This document shows, piece after piece, positions 44,501 to 53,243 of a DNA stretch of 64,000 nucleotides. The notes under the pieces are model-generated. The model was not told the DNA's origin. It was given only the letters and a program-made list of their open reading frames with translations, and searched no databases. Position numbers and translations under genes: made by a program. The DNA comes from Bradyrhizobium sp. CSS354. GTDB taxonomy: Bacteria > Pseudomonadota > Alphaproteobacteria > Rhizobiales > Xanthobacteraceae. Each line of letters starts with the position of its first letter. Position 1 is the stretch's first letter. Location of the stretch: positions 124,001 to 188,000 of the forward strand of contig NZ_JAACFU010000005.1 in NCBI RefSeq assembly GCF_029051725.1. Direction: 5' to 3'.

Positions 44501-45124
44501 GGTGATGGCGGCACCGCCTGCCGAACTCGAATCGCTGAAGTTCATCACCGCGTTGTTGGCGATCGTTGCGGTTCCGGCGTTGCTGCTGCCGTTGAACTCG
44601 ACGTCGCCGTTGCTGGTGATGTTCGCCGTGCCCGCAGTGCTGGTATCGTTGAAGATCATCGCGCCGCCGCCGCCGACGCTGAAGGTGACGACATTGGTGC
44701 CGCCGCTCGCGCTGCTCGAATTCGTGAACGCCATGATGGAGCCGACGTTGAACGTCTGGGCGTTGGTCGAATTGTTCGAGATGCCCGCGCCGTTTACCAG
44801 GAAGATATCGCTGGTCGTGATCGTGTAGGCCGGGGCGTCGGGCGAAGCGGTGAAGATCACGCTGCCGATATTGACGATGCCGCTGCTGGCGATGTTGGTG
44901 TCGGCCGACGTCGAAAAGGTCGCGATGCCGTCCGGCACGATCGGAGTGGAGGTCCAGTTCGCTCCGTCGGTCCACTCGCTGCTCCCGCCAACCCATGTGC
45001 CGTCCTGAGCTTGCGCGGCGACGACGCCGAGCGCAGTGGTCGCCAGCAGGGTCGCCAAGGAGTGGCGCGCGACGGATCGCAGCCCGTATCCGATCCGCCC
45101 ACCAGCCTTTGTCGGTCCAGCCAT
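41519..45124 (-). CDS. type V autotransporter with repeat-rich passenger
   Basis: A 1201-residue autotransporter. Residues 1-40 are an extended signal peptide ending AQA. Residues about 130-270 hold irregular 20-25-residue repeats of the form F-SSSAGxAxITN, likely a beta-helix. Several passenger-associated transport repeats (GGLTKVGTGAMTLTGTNTYTG) follow. The C-terminal 280 residues are the beta-barrel (SRWSLWTAGYGGSAQVGG to GVFKYAW). It is secreted through its own barrel and probably displayed on the surface as an adhesin. It sits between the gspM and gspN/C-like genes, on the opposite strand. Confidence 0.92.
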   Translation of the reverse strand: MAGPTKAGGRIGYGLRSVARHSLATLLATTALGVVAAQAQDGTWVGGSSEWTDGANWTSTPIVPDGIATFSTSADTNIASSGIVNIGSVIFTASPDAPAYTITTSDIFLVNGAGISNNSTNAQTFNVGSIMAFTNSSSASGGTNVVTFSVGGGGAMIFNDTSTAGTANITSNGDVEFNGSSNAGTATIANNAVMNFSDSSSAGGAAITNTATGFLAFISNATAGTATISNDGSLSFAGSATAGSSTITTNNLATTSFTGNTTGGNARFITNTGGTFDMSSLTSSGMTAGSIEGAGNYMLGAKTLTTGSLNTSTQVDGVISGTGGGLTKVGTGAMTLTGTNTYTGATTISAGTLAISGFGSIASSSVVTVNATFDISASSVAFNLITTLAGSTSGVVNMGGNGLFITNGSTEFAGVIQGTGGLEVFGGTQTLSGVNTYSNTTQIDAGATLALKGSGSIANSASVTFTPGAGGTFDISQTTSGTSVNALFSLTAGGIVALGSKTLTITSGSFFGGVIQDGGIAGGTGGNVAIANGATQQLYGTNTYTGTTTIASGGELDLINFGGNDGSIATSSNVVANGFFDISALSAGTSIQSLAGSGNVNIGANTLTITNGIGNFAGVIDDAGAGGGLTLTGGTQTLSGANTYTGATTINGGRLIVDGSILSPTTVNTGGTLAGSGTAAGVAIIGGTLAPGSAATPFAPLTINGPLSFTAASTYLVQVSSSNAGLANVNGAATLGNATVSAMFASGTIKKQYTILSATGGFGGTTFNPAVVSNIPTINASLSYGTNNVFLNIGLNFAPSGGGLTVNQQNVANTLTSFFDSTGGIPAAFAALTPAGLTTASGELGTGIIQSAINADGQFLNLMLDPTVIGRSGGFAKAGSVAQFAESDDAAAYASMRPANAREREAYAMATKAPLLASQPASRWSLWTAGYGGSAQVGGNAPVGSQDLTARVWGGAAGADYRVSVDTLVGFALGGGGLSYSLANAMGSGSADLFQAGVYGRHNFGPAYISAALAYGWHDVTTNRTVAPGGFDQLQGRFKADTFSARFEGGYRFATPMIGLTPYAAAQVTNFNLPNYSEVSLNGGGLFALNYASQSLTDTRSELGLRTDKSYAMQNGVLTLRGRAAWAHDYNPGRAVTALFQTLPGTSFVVNGARVDADSALVSASAEMKWLSGFSIAGTFDGEFSGNVASYSGKGVFKYAW

Positions 45125-45442
45125 CCGGTCTTCTCAAATCAGCAAAGAAATCATCGCAAACGTGCAACAGCGGCACGTGGCGAGCCCCGCGCCATGCGAT
45201 GATCCCATGGCGCTGCAGCGTGCGGCAATGAACGGATGTCCATCTGCGCCGGGTCCTTCCTGTTCCGGCTTGCATTTTCAGCCAACGTGGCCGTGGGGCA
45301 ACATATTGATGCATTGCAGCATTTGCCGCTGGAATGGGAGCCCGAGGGCTCGCGGAGCGCGGCGGGTTGATGACACTCCCGATCGGAACTAGTCTGGGGG
45401 GACGCCTCGCGGTTCTTTCGAGCGGCCGGTGGTCTGAGGGGA
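45125..45442. other. 318-bp divergent promoter region
   Basis: No gene. It separates the minus-strand autotransporter from the plus-strand GspN/C-like gene and must hold both promoters, but no clear hexamers or operators are seen. Confidence 0.5.
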
Positions 45443-46129
45443 ATGTCGATGGCCCGGTGGTTGAGACCGACAGGATTGGCCATACTAGGCGCGGTTCTGG
45501 GCACCGCCGGAACCATGGCCGCCACGTCGTCGCGGATCGACATGCTGCCCGACGATGCGGCGGGCAGCCCCGCCGACAATGTCGAGGTCGGAACGATGCG
45601 CCCGATCGCACGGCCCACGCAGCAGGCTCCCGCCAGGCCCGTTCCCCGCGGCAATCCGCTGTGGTCGGTGCCGTTCTCGGCCCTGACCGCGACCCAGGAG
45701 CGCCCGATCTTCTCGGCCACGCGCCGGCCGCCGCCCCGCGCGGTCGCGGCATCGCCGGCCGAAGAGATGTCCGCACCGCCGCCCAAATCGGTCGAGGCAC
45801 CGCCACCGCTGTTGCTGGTCGGGGCCGTGGTGGGTGAGGGCGACGCCATCGCCATTCTCGTCAACGGCACCGATCAGAAGGTGGTGCGCCTGCGGCAGGG
45901 CGAATCGCTCGCCGGCTGGTCGCTGACCTCGGTGCAGCCGCGTGAGGTGACGTTCAAGCAGGGCGAGCGCAGCGAGGTACTGGCGCTCCAGCGGCCGGAC
46001 GCAGCCGCTTCCGCGGGCCCGCCTGCGGACGTCGGCGGCAGGCCGACGATGCCGGGCCAGGCCGATCCGGGGTTCTCGCCTTCGGTGCCGCGCTCCACTC
46101 CGAAGAACGGCGAGTCGGACGGGCTCTGA
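45443..46129 (+). CDS. GspN/GspC-like type II secretion component
   Basis: A 228-residue protein. An N-terminal hydrophobic helix (LAILGAVLGTAGTMAA) anchors it. A linker (NPLWSVPFSALTATQERPIFSATRRPPP) has the Pro-rich, ERPIFSATR layout seen in alphaproteobacterial GspN/GspC-like proteins. A small beta domain (VRLRQGESLAGWSLTSVQPREVTFKQG) resembles the GspC homology region. It would link the inner-membrane platform to the outer-membrane secretin. A GGGGA precedes the first of two ATGs. Confidence 0.68.
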   Translation: MSMARWLRPTGLAILGAVLGTAGTMAATSSRIDMLPDDAAGSPADNVEVGTMRPIARPTQQAPARPVPRGNPLWSVPFSALTATQERPIFSATRRPPPRAVAASPAEEMSAPPPKSVEAPPPLLLVGAVVGEGDAIAILVNGTDQKVVRLRQGESLAGWSLTSVQPREVTFKQGERSEVLALQRPDAAASAGPPADVGGRPTMPGQADPGFSPSVPRSTPKNGESDGL

Positions 46130-46321
46130 GCGTGCCTTCCCGGGCGCCCCGCAAGCCTCGGGCGGAGCCCTGAAACGCAGGCCGAACGGGTCCGCCAAGC
46201 GGGCCGGCTGCGGTTCCTGCTGGCTATCGACATTCCGTGAACTGACTGCTAGCCCGAATTCGCGATGCCTTGGGAAGGACCCCGATCGGTGTGGGCAAAG
46301 GCTTGCTGAGGTGATGGCCGG

Positions 46322-47884
46322 GTGGCTGGCATGACGTTGAGAAAAACACCGCCCGATCTGCTGGGGAATTCCGCGTGGAATGCGACGGCCTTCCTGGTGG
46401 CCGTGGTACTGAACCTGGCCATCCTGCCCTTCGTGATCACCCATCTCGGCCTCGCGGCATTCGGTGTCGCGGGTCTTGTCACTGCATGCATTGCGCCAGC
46501 GCTGGTGTTCAGCAACGCGATCGGACTGTCGACGTCGCGCGAGCTTGCACAGCGACTGGAGCCATCCGACCGCGACGACGCGCGACGCCTGTTCGCGACC
46601 GCGGTCATGCTTGCGGTCGGCGCGGGCGGGCCGATCGCCATTTTCCTTCTGCTTGCCGGGGCTCCGCTCGCGCGTCTCGGATTTCATCTGGCCGGTCCGG
46701 CTGCCGCGGATCTTGCGCTGGCGTTCGCGCTGGCCGGTATCGGCTGGTTGTGCCAATGTGTAACGGCCGTCTTCATTTCGTTGTTCACCGCGCGGCAAGA
46801 CTATCGCCGGATCGCCTCGATCGGCATCGTCAGCACCGTGGTCTCGACTCTTTCGATGCTCCTCCTGATCCCCGCCGCGCCATACGCATCGACATTCCTG
46901 GGTTGCCAGGCGCTGGGGTTGGCGATTGGCCTGCTGCTGGCTTTGGCTTGGTGTAGCGGCCAAATGCGTCAGTGGCTGGCACCTCCAGCATTGCATCGCG
47001 ACGCGCTTGGCAGGCTGGTTCGTTTCGGCGGATGGCAGGTTGCCGCACAGGGCGGTGCGCTGCTTGCGGGGCAGGCCGATCGATATCTGCTTGGCGCGCT
47101 GCTGCAACCGCAGTTTGTCGGCTTCTACGGCGTTGCGCAGCGCCTGCAGGAGGCGACCTATATCGGGATCCTGAAGGTCGGCGAGATCCTGTTTCCTTTC
47201 TTCAGCACGCTGCAAGGGGAGAGCGAGGACCGCAAGGTCGATCTGCTATTCCGAGCGTCGTGGATTCTCAATGTCCTGGCCGCAAGCGCGCTCGGCGGAT
47301 TGATCCCCGTGGCCCGTCCGCTGCTGCATGTTTGGACCGGCGCCGAGGTCGCGGCCGAGGCTGCACAGGTTCTCGTCGTCCTGTCGATTGCCGGGATCCT
47401 CGGATCGAGCGCGAACGTCTTCGGCTTTTACTTGCTGGCGCACGGGCGGTCGCGCTCCAACGCGCTCATCGCCCTGATCACGGGTATCGTCACACTCGTA
47501 ACCAGCGCCATCGCATTGCCACGCTTCGGATGGCACGCCGCAGGCTGGAGCGCATGCGCCGGAATGATCACGCAGATGGCGACCATTGTCTTCCTGTTGC
47601 GCCGTAGTTTTGATCTCGCCGGCATGTGGTCGCGCATCGTGCATTGCGTGCTGATGCCGCTCGGCATCGGGATCGCGACGGCGCTGGCGGTGCGATACGG
47701 TCTCGACCGCGCGCCATTCCAGCTGGCGCCGTCCTGGTGGTCCGTGGGAGCTGTCTCGTCGGTGACGGCCGCGACCATTTTCGCGATCGCGGTTGCGGCG
47801 TCGCAATTGGGTCCGTATCGAAGGGCTTGCCGGCAAGATATTCGTTCGATCGTCAGTCGCTTCTTGCCCCTCAAGGCTGTCTAG
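46322..47884 (+). CDS. polysaccharide flippase (Wzx-like)
   Basis: A 520-residue polytopic protein of the MATE/Wzx class with about 12-14 helices. N-terminal NSAWNATAFLVAVVLNLAILPFVITHLG and GGQADRYLLGALLQPQFVGFYGVAQRL mid-protein are typical flippase features. It moves lipid-linked repeat units across the inner membrane. GTG 46322 has GAGGTGA upstream; ATG 46331 is the alternative. It is the first gene of the plus-strand polysaccharide set. Confidence 0.85.
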   Translation: MAGMTLRKTPPDLLGNSAWNATAFLVAVVLNLAILPFVITHLGLAAFGVAGLVTACIAPALVFSNAIGLSTSRELAQRLEPSDRDDARRLFATAVMLAVGAGGPIAIFLLLAGAPLARLGFHLAGPAAADLALAFALAGIGWLCQCVTAVFISLFTARQDYRRIASIGIVSTVVSTLSMLLLIPAAPYASTFLGCQALGLAIGLLLALAWCSGQMRQWLAPPALHRDALGRLVRFGGWQVAAQGGALLAGQADRYLLGALLQPQFVGFYGVAQRLQEATYIGILKVGEILFPFFSTLQGESEDRKVDLLFRASWILNVLAASALGGLIPVARPLLHVWTGAEVAAEAAQVLVVLSIAGILGSSANVFGFYLLAHGRSRSNALIALITGIVTLVTSAIALPRFGWHAAGWSACAGMITQMATIVFLLRRSFDLAGMWSRIVHCVLMPLGIGIATALAVRYGLDRAPFQLAPSWWSVGAVSSVTAATIFAIAVAASQLGPYRRACRQDIRSIVSRFLPLKAV

Positions 47885-47887
47885 GAC

Positions 47888-49726
47888 ATGTGCGGAATCG
47901 CAGGCATCGTAAATCTGGGTGGCAATGCGGTCGAACCGGCCGACATCTCGCGGCTGACCAGCCTGATCGCGCATCGCGGTCCGTTCGGCGAGGGGACCTG
48001 GTTCAGCGCAGACCGAAGCCTCGCATTCGGGCACCGCCGCCTGGCGATCATCGATCCCGGCGAGGGCGGCTATCAGCCCATGCTGTCCGTGGACGGCCGC
48101 CATGTGATCGTGTTCAACGGCGAGATCTACAACTTCCTCGAGCTTCGCCGCGAGCTCGAGGCGCAGGGCGCGGTGTTCCGCAGCCAATCCGATACCGAAG
48201 TGATCCTGGCCGCGTGGCAGGCCTGGCGGGAAGACATGCTGCCCCGCTTCAACGGCATGTGGGCCTTGGCGATCTTCGACACCAGCACCCGCGAGCTGTT
48301 CCTTGCGCGCGACCGCTTCGGCATCAAGCCGCTGCTTTATGCCGCATCGCCGGAACGATTCATCTTCGCGTCCGAGCAACGGGCGCTGGTGCGGAGTGGA
48401 CTGATCGATACTTCCGTCGACATGGAGGTTGCACGCCGGCTGCTGCTCGATGCCTTCGGGATCGAAGGAAGCGAGCGGACCCTATTTCGCCAGGTTCGCC
48501 GCTTGCAGGGCGGCCACTGCATGTGGCTTCGTCAGGGCAAGGTCAGTGTCAAGCGATGGTGGCGGACCGTGGATCATCTGCCGCCGGTGCCGGCCACCGA
48601 AGCCGAGCGTGTCGCGCGCTTTCGCGAGCTGTTCCAGGATGCCGTGGCCCTGCGCATGCGCAGCGATGTGCCGATCGGAACATGCCTGTCCGGCGGCTTC
48701 GATTCGTCGGCCGTGATTTGCGCCATGGCGGCGCACGAGAAGGAAGGCATGGGGCCGCGCGACAGCGCAGCATGGCGTCACGCCTTTGTTGCGACGTTCC
48801 CCGGCGCCTTGAATGACGAGAGGCCGATGGCCGAGGAGGCCGCCGTCTGGGCCAACGTCGCGCCAACTTTTCTCGAAATCGGACAGGCCGATGCGCTGAC
48901 GGACCTCGATCAGATTCTCGACGATCTCGATGACGTCTACATCGCGTTGCCCAGCGCCATTTGGCTGCTCTATCGGCAATTGACCCAAAACAACGTGACG
49001 GTGTCACTCGACGGCCACGGGGCGGACGAGCTGATGGGCGGCTATTTGCAGGAAGGACAAGCGCGCGCGTTTCAGATACGGAACGCGGCAGAGGACCTCG
49101 CGTCGCGTTCGAAACTGGCCCGGCGTTGTGTGGATGTCCTGCGTGCGTTGGCCCTCAAGCGGAAGGGCGTGTATTTTCTGCGCGGTGGCCTGCGCAATCT
49201 TCCCGCCCCGCTCCCGCTGATAGCGGAGGACGATGTGCTGCCGCGTGAATGGGGTGGCTTGAACAAGCGCCTCTACCGGATGTTTCACAGCACGGTGCTG
49301 CCCACCATCCTGCGCAACTTCGACCGCCTTTCAATGGCGCACGGCGTCGAAGTCCGCATGCCCTTCATGGATTGGCGGCTGGTGACCTATACGATGGCGC
49401 TTCCAGAGAGCAGTAAGTCGGCGGACGGCTATACCAAGGCTGTTGCCCGGCGGGCGATGGCCAATTTGATGCCGGAGTCCATTCGCACCGCGCGCCGCAA
49501 GGTCGGCTTCAACTCGCCGATGCCGGAATGGTTGAACGGACCGCTGGCCGGCTGGACGGCTGACCTGCTGGACAGGAATGTGCCGGCGTTTGCGGAACTG
49601 GTGGATGAAGCGGGTCTGCGCGCGGCGGTCGGCCGTTTGACGGCGTCGAAGTCCTGGGATTGGGAGTCGGTCGGGCGGATCTGGCCGTATCTGAATATGA
49701 AATGGATGTTGGCGAGGTACGCGTAA
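47888..49726 (+). CDS. asnB: AsnB-type glutamine amidotransferase / asparagine synthase
   Basis: A 612-residue glutamine-dependent amidotransferase. Cys2 (MCGIAGIV) is the glutaminase nucleophile. The N-terminal Ntn domain (1-210) is followed by the synthetase domain with PP-loop SGGFDSSAV near 275 and DGHGADELMGGY near 375. In polysaccharide loci such proteins amidate sugar acids. It starts 3 bp after the flippase stop. Confidence 0.92.
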   Translation: MCGIAGIVNLGGNAVEPADISRLTSLIAHRGPFGEGTWFSADRSLAFGHRRLAIIDPGEGGYQPMLSVDGRHVIVFNGEIYNFLELRRELEAQGAVFRSQSDTEVILAAWQAWREDMLPRFNGMWALAIFDTSTRELFLARDRFGIKPLLYAASPERFIFASEQRALVRSGLIDTSVDMEVARRLLLDAFGIEGSERTLFRQVRRLQGGHCMWLRQGKVSVKRWWRTVDHLPPVPATEAERVARFRELFQDAVALRMRSDVPIGTCLSGGFDSSAVICAMAAHEKEGMGPRDSAAWRHAFVATFPGALNDERPMAEEAAVWANVAPTFLEIGQADALTDLDQILDDLDDVYIALPSAIWLLYRQLTQNNVTVSLDGHGADELMGGYLQEGQARAFQIRNAAEDLASRSKLARRCVDVLRALALKRKGVYFLRGGLRNLPAPLPLIAEDDVLPREWGGLNKRLYRMFHSTVLPTILRNFDRLSMAHGVEVRMPFMDWRLVTYTMALPESSKSADGYTKAVARRAMANLMPESIRTARRKVGFNSPMPEWLNGPLAGWTADLLDRNVPAFAELVDEAGLRAAVGRLTASKSWDWESVGRIWPYLNMKWMLARYA

Positions 49727-49729
49727 ACG

Positions 49730-50818
49730 ATGCGTCTGTTCCAAAATAGCGCCCTCTATCCGTCTTATCTGCCGCGGTTGAATGAGCTTGCGGCCAACAC
49801 GCAGAGCTTCGCGGAGCGGCGGCGCGTATTTCTGCACGATCGTTTCGGTGCGTCGCATTTCCTCCAGCCGGTGCTCGACGCTTCGCCGGAGGCCTTCTTC
49901 ACCAATGGGGACGACGAGGTCTTGCAGCGCCGCTGGGCGCGCGAGCAGGGCATGTCGGGCGAGCCGACGCTCGAGGCCATTCTGCTCGCTCAAATCGAGC
50001 ATCACGCCACCGAGGTATTCTACAATCTCGATCCCGTGCGCTATCCGAGCGCATTCGTTGCCAAGCTGCCGGGCTGCGTGAAGAAGGCGCTGTGCTGGCG
50101 TGCCGCTCCGTCGGGAAATGCCGATTTCACGGCCTATCGCGCCGTGCTCGGAAACGCTCCATCGATCCTCGATATCTGGCGCCGCAACGGATGCCGGGTC
50201 GAAACATTCTTTCCAGCGCATGATCCGGTGATGGACGAGTATGGCCACGGCGAGCGCCCGATCGACGTCGCCTTCGCCGGCGGCTACTCGCGCCACCATC
50301 GCGTGCGGGCCAGGACGCTGGAGCAGGTCGCGCAGCTCGCCGATAGCCGCAATATCGTGTTTTGTCTCGATGCATCGCGCCTGACCAGGCTCGCGGAGAG
50401 CACCATCGGGCGATTGCTGCCGCTGCGACAACACCGGCGCCCCGATGCCATCGCGGCCATTGCGAGACCGCCGGTGTTCGGCAGAGCCCTCTACGAACTG
50501 ATTGGCTCGTCGAAGATCGTGTTCAACGGCGCGATCGACATGGCCGGCACGGATCGCGGCAACATGCGTTGCTTCGAGACGATGGGATGCGGCGCACTGC
50601 TTGTGTCCGACGCCGGCAGCTATCCGGCCGGCATGCAGGAGGGCGTGACCATCGAGACCTACGGTACCCCGGAACAGGCCGTCGAGGTCATTTCACGCAG
50701 TCTGCAAGACTGGCCCAGAATGGCGGAGATCGCTGCGCTTGGTCGGGCCCGCATCCGGGACATCTACAGCAAGGACGTGCAATGGAAGCAGTTCGGCGAC
50801 CTCGTCGGACGGGTTTAG
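49730..50818 (+). CDS. glycosyltransferase-like protein (Glyco_trans_1_2 type)
   Basis: A 362-residue protein. The C-terminal region (NMRCFETMGCGALLVSDAGSYPAGM) is the nucleotide-sugar-binding end of single-domain GT-B-like proteins, and FAGGYSRHHRVRARTL is the middle strand. The N-terminal half has no clear family. It starts 4 bp after asnB, in the same operon. Donor and acceptor are unknown. Confidence 0.75.
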   Translation: MRLFQNSALYPSYLPRLNELAANTQSFAERRRVFLHDRFGASHFLQPVLDASPEAFFTNGDDEVLQRRWAREQGMSGEPTLEAILLAQIEHHATEVFYNLDPVRYPSAFVAKLPGCVKKALCWRAAPSGNADFTAYRAVLGNAPSILDIWRRNGCRVETFFPAHDPVMDEYGHGERPIDVAFAGGYSRHHRVRARTLEQVAQLADSRNIVFCLDASRLTRLAESTIGRLLPLRQHRRPDAIAAIARPPVFGRALYELIGSSKIVFNGAIDMAGTDRGNMRCFETMGCGALLVSDAGSYPAGMQEGVTIETYGTPEQAVEVISRSLQDWPRMAEIAALGRARIRDIYSKDVQWKQFGDLVGRV

Positions 50819-50860
50819 CCGTGCTAGAGCGTCCGGAGCGACGCGATTTCAGTTGATTGC

Positions 50861-51466
50861 ATGACCCTCGACTTCCTGATCCAGCGGCTCACCGGCCGTA
50901 ACACCGACTACCTGATCCAGCGCATGATGGGTCGGGCGACTTGCCGTCTCGATGACGGGGCAGCGCTCGGAGCGAGCGCGAGGATCAGGAACATCCGCGG
51001 CGATGCCGGCAGGATCGTCATCGGCGCACAGAGCCGGATCCTCGGCGAACTCATGACCTTCGCCCATGGCGGAGAGATCAAGATCGGCGAATGGTGCTAT
51101 GTCGGGGAGGGGACGCGGATCTGGTCGGCCGGCTCCATCGAGATCGGAAACCGAGTTCTGATCTCCCATTCGGCAAACGTCTTCGACAGTCTGACCCATC
51201 CGATCGGGGCGGCCGCTCGGCACGCGCAGGTCCGGCAGATCTTCACAAGCGGTCATCCGCGCGAACTCTCGCTTGACGAAAGCCCGGTCCGGATCCGCGA
51301 TGATGCCTGGATTGGCGCGGGGGCCATGGTGCTGCGCGGCGTGACGGTCGGGCAGGGGGCCGTGGTGGCGGCCGGCGCAGTCGTGACCAAGGACGTGCCG
51401 CCCTTCTCGATCGTGGCTGGAAATCCGGCGGTGCTGGTCAGGGAGCTCCGGTCCGATGAGCGGTGA
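50861..51466 (+). CDS. left-handed beta-helix (hexapeptide) acyltransferase
   Basis: A 201-residue acyltransferase. Hexapeptide repeats run through about 55-190 ([78 protein letters not shown]), with His at about 107. It likely adds acetyl or another acyl group to a sugar of the polysaccharide. It overlaps the following methyltransferase gene by 11 bp. Confidence 0.88.
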   Translation: MTLDFLIQRLTGRNTDYLIQRMMGRATCRLDDGAALGASARIRNIRGDAGRIVIGAQSRILGELMTFAHGGEIKIGEWCYVGEGTRIWSAGSIEIGNRVLISHSANVFDSLTHPIGAAARHAQVRQIFTSGHPRELSLDESPVRIRDDAWIGAGAMVLRGVTVGQGAVVAAGAVVTKDVPPFSIVAGNPAVLVRELRSDER

Positions 51467-52307
51467 CGGCAAGTTCACGACGTGGGAGGATGCAGTTGTC
51501 TGGCTGCGCAATCAGCCCGATCAGGGTCAGCTCGTGCGTGACGCCTTCTACGATGATCCGCTGACCGGGGCCGCCGAGCGTTACTTTCAGAGCTCCGAAT
51601 GGCAGTCGGTCACGGCGCTATTGGCCGGGCGCTCCGGCTTGGCACTCGATGTGGGAGCCGGTCGCGGCATTGCCAGCTACGCGCTGGCCCGAAGCGGATT
51701 CGAGGTGACGGCACTCGAGCCGGATGGCAGCGCCATCGTCGGCGCTGCGGCAATCCGGGCTCTTGCGGCGAGCACGCAACTGCCCATCCATGTGGTCGAG
51801 GAGTTTTCCGAGCGCCTGCCGTTCACTGACGACGCTTTCGATGTCGTCTTCGCGCGCGCCGTGCTCCATCATACGCGTGACCTTGATGGTGCCTGCCGCG
51901 AGATGTTTCGCGTGCTTCGCCCCGGCGGTGTGCTGATCGCAGCGCGTGAGCACGTGATCAGCAAGGAAAGCGATCTTCAGAAATTCCTCGATCAGCATCC
52001 GCTGCATCACCTCTACGGGGGCGAGCATGCTTACCTGCTCGACCGCTATACCGGCGCGCTGAAGTCGGCCGGCTTCGCCAACGTCGAGACACTGGCTCCG
52101 CTGCGGAGCGCGATCAATCTGTTCCCGTATACGATGCAGACGCTGCGATCCGCAGTCGTCGAAAAACTGACGCGGAAGATTCCCGTCCGTCCGCTGTGGC
52201 GCGCCGCGCTTGCTTCGCAGCATGTCTTCGCGTCCCTGCTCTCGCTTGCCGAGCGCTTTGACCACCGGCCCGGCCGGCTCTATTCGTTCGTCTGTCACAA
52301 GGTCTAG
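51456..52307 (+). CDS. class I SAM-dependent methyltransferase
   Basis: A 283-residue methyltransferase. Motif [17 protein letters not shown] near 61-76, motif IV-like [14 protein letters not shown] near 130 and [15 protein letters not shown] near 155 fit the class I (UbiE/type 11) family. ATG 51456 lies within the acyltransferase gene with GGGAG upstream. It probably methylates a sugar or a carrier group in this locus. Confidence 0.88.
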   Translation: MSGDGKFTTWEDAVVWLRNQPDQGQLVRDAFYDDPLTGAAERYFQSSEWQSVTALLAGRSGLALDVGAGRGIASYALARSGFEVTALEPDGSAIVGAAAIRALAASTQLPIHVVEEFSERLPFTDDAFDVVFARAVLHHTRDLDGACREMFRVLRPGGVLIAAREHVISKESDLQKFLDQHPLHHLYGGEHAYLLDRYTGALKSAGFANVETLAPLRSAINLFPYTMQTLRSAVVEKLTRKIPVRPLWRAALASQHVFASLLSLAERFDHRPGRLYSFVCHKV

Positions 52308-52310
52308 GAC

Positions 52311-53243
52311 ATGTCCAATTGGGTTACCGGTGCGAACGGATTCATCGGACGTCATCTCGTTCGCGAGTTGGCGAGCGCCGGGCATGTGGTCCATGGCGTC
52401 GGTCACGGTGCGCTCGATCCGACCCAGGCACAGGCCCTCGGTTTGCAGACCTGGATCAATGGCGAAGTTGACGCGGCCAATCTGAACGCGCTCGCAGCCT
52501 TGCACGGGCTGCCGTCGCAAGTCTTCCATCTGGCTGGCGGATCGTCGGTCGGGCTGTCGATCGCGCGCCCGTTCGAGGATTTTTCGCGGACCGTGACGAG
52601 CACGGCGCGTCTGCTCGAATGGCTCCGAAGTTTTGCGCCCGGCAGCCGGCTGATCGTGGTGTCGAGCGCCGCCGTCTACGGCGCCGATCACACCGGTCCG
52701 ATTCCCGAGAGCGCGGCGCTTCTGCCGATGTCGCCGTACGGACACCACAAGCTGGTGATGGAGCAGTTGTGCCAAAGCTACGTCCAGAGCTTCGGCATCC
52801 ACTGCATGGTCGTGCGACTGTTCTCTGTCTACGGTCCCCACCTTCGCAAGCAACTGCTCTGGGATATCTGCTCTCGGCTTTGGAGCGGGGTAGAAACGCT
52901 GAATCTCGGAGGGACGGGGGCCGAGATAAGGGATTGGACCGACGTTCGCGACGTCGTTCGCTTGCTGGCGCGCGTCGCGGAGGCGGAGTGGCAGGACGAT
53001 TTTGGCGTGATCAATGGCGGTTCGGGGCGCGGCGTGAGCGTTGCCGATATTGCCGAGGGACTGATCAGGCATTGGGGCGGCAAAACGGTCGCGCGCTTTT
53101 CCGGCGTGGCGCGGCCGGGGGACCCAACGAGCTTGCTGGCGGACAACAGGCGCGTGCTCGACATGCATTTCGATTGGCGTATCCCGCTGGAGCGCGGGCT
53201 GGCCGACTACGTCGAATGGTTCAGGAGCCAGGCTCGTGCCTGA
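52311..53243 (+). CDS. NAD-dependent epimerase/dehydratase (extended SDR)
   Basis: A 310-residue nucleotide-sugar epimerase/dehydratase. TGANGFIG (7-14) binds NAD, SSAAVYG carries the catalytic Ser/Thr site and YGHHK the Tyr-Lys pair, and VRLFSVYGPHLR the sugar region. It makes a modified UDP- or TDP-sugar for the polymer. The first codons are close to the preceding gene (3 bp gap). Confidence 0.88.
   Translation: MSNWVTGANGFIGRHLVRELASAGHVVHGVGHGALDPTQAQALGLQTWINGEVDAANLNALAALHGLPSQVFHLAGGSSVGLSIARPFEDFSRTVTSTARLLEWLRSFAPGSRLIVVSSAAVYGADHTGPIPESAALLPMSPYGHHKLVMEQLCQSYVQSFGIHCMVVRLFSVYGPHLRKQLLWDICSRLWSGVETLNLGGTGAEIRDWTDVRDVVRLLARVAEAEWQDDFGVINGGSGRGVSVADIAEGLIRHWGGKTVARFSGVARPGDPTSLLADNRRVLDMHFDWRIPLERGLADYVEWFRSQARA

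Noticed and set aside
45485..47215. 576-codon minus frame over the GspN/C-like and flippase genes
   Set aside because: Spans two plus-strand genes; Gln/Arg/His-rich shadow composition.
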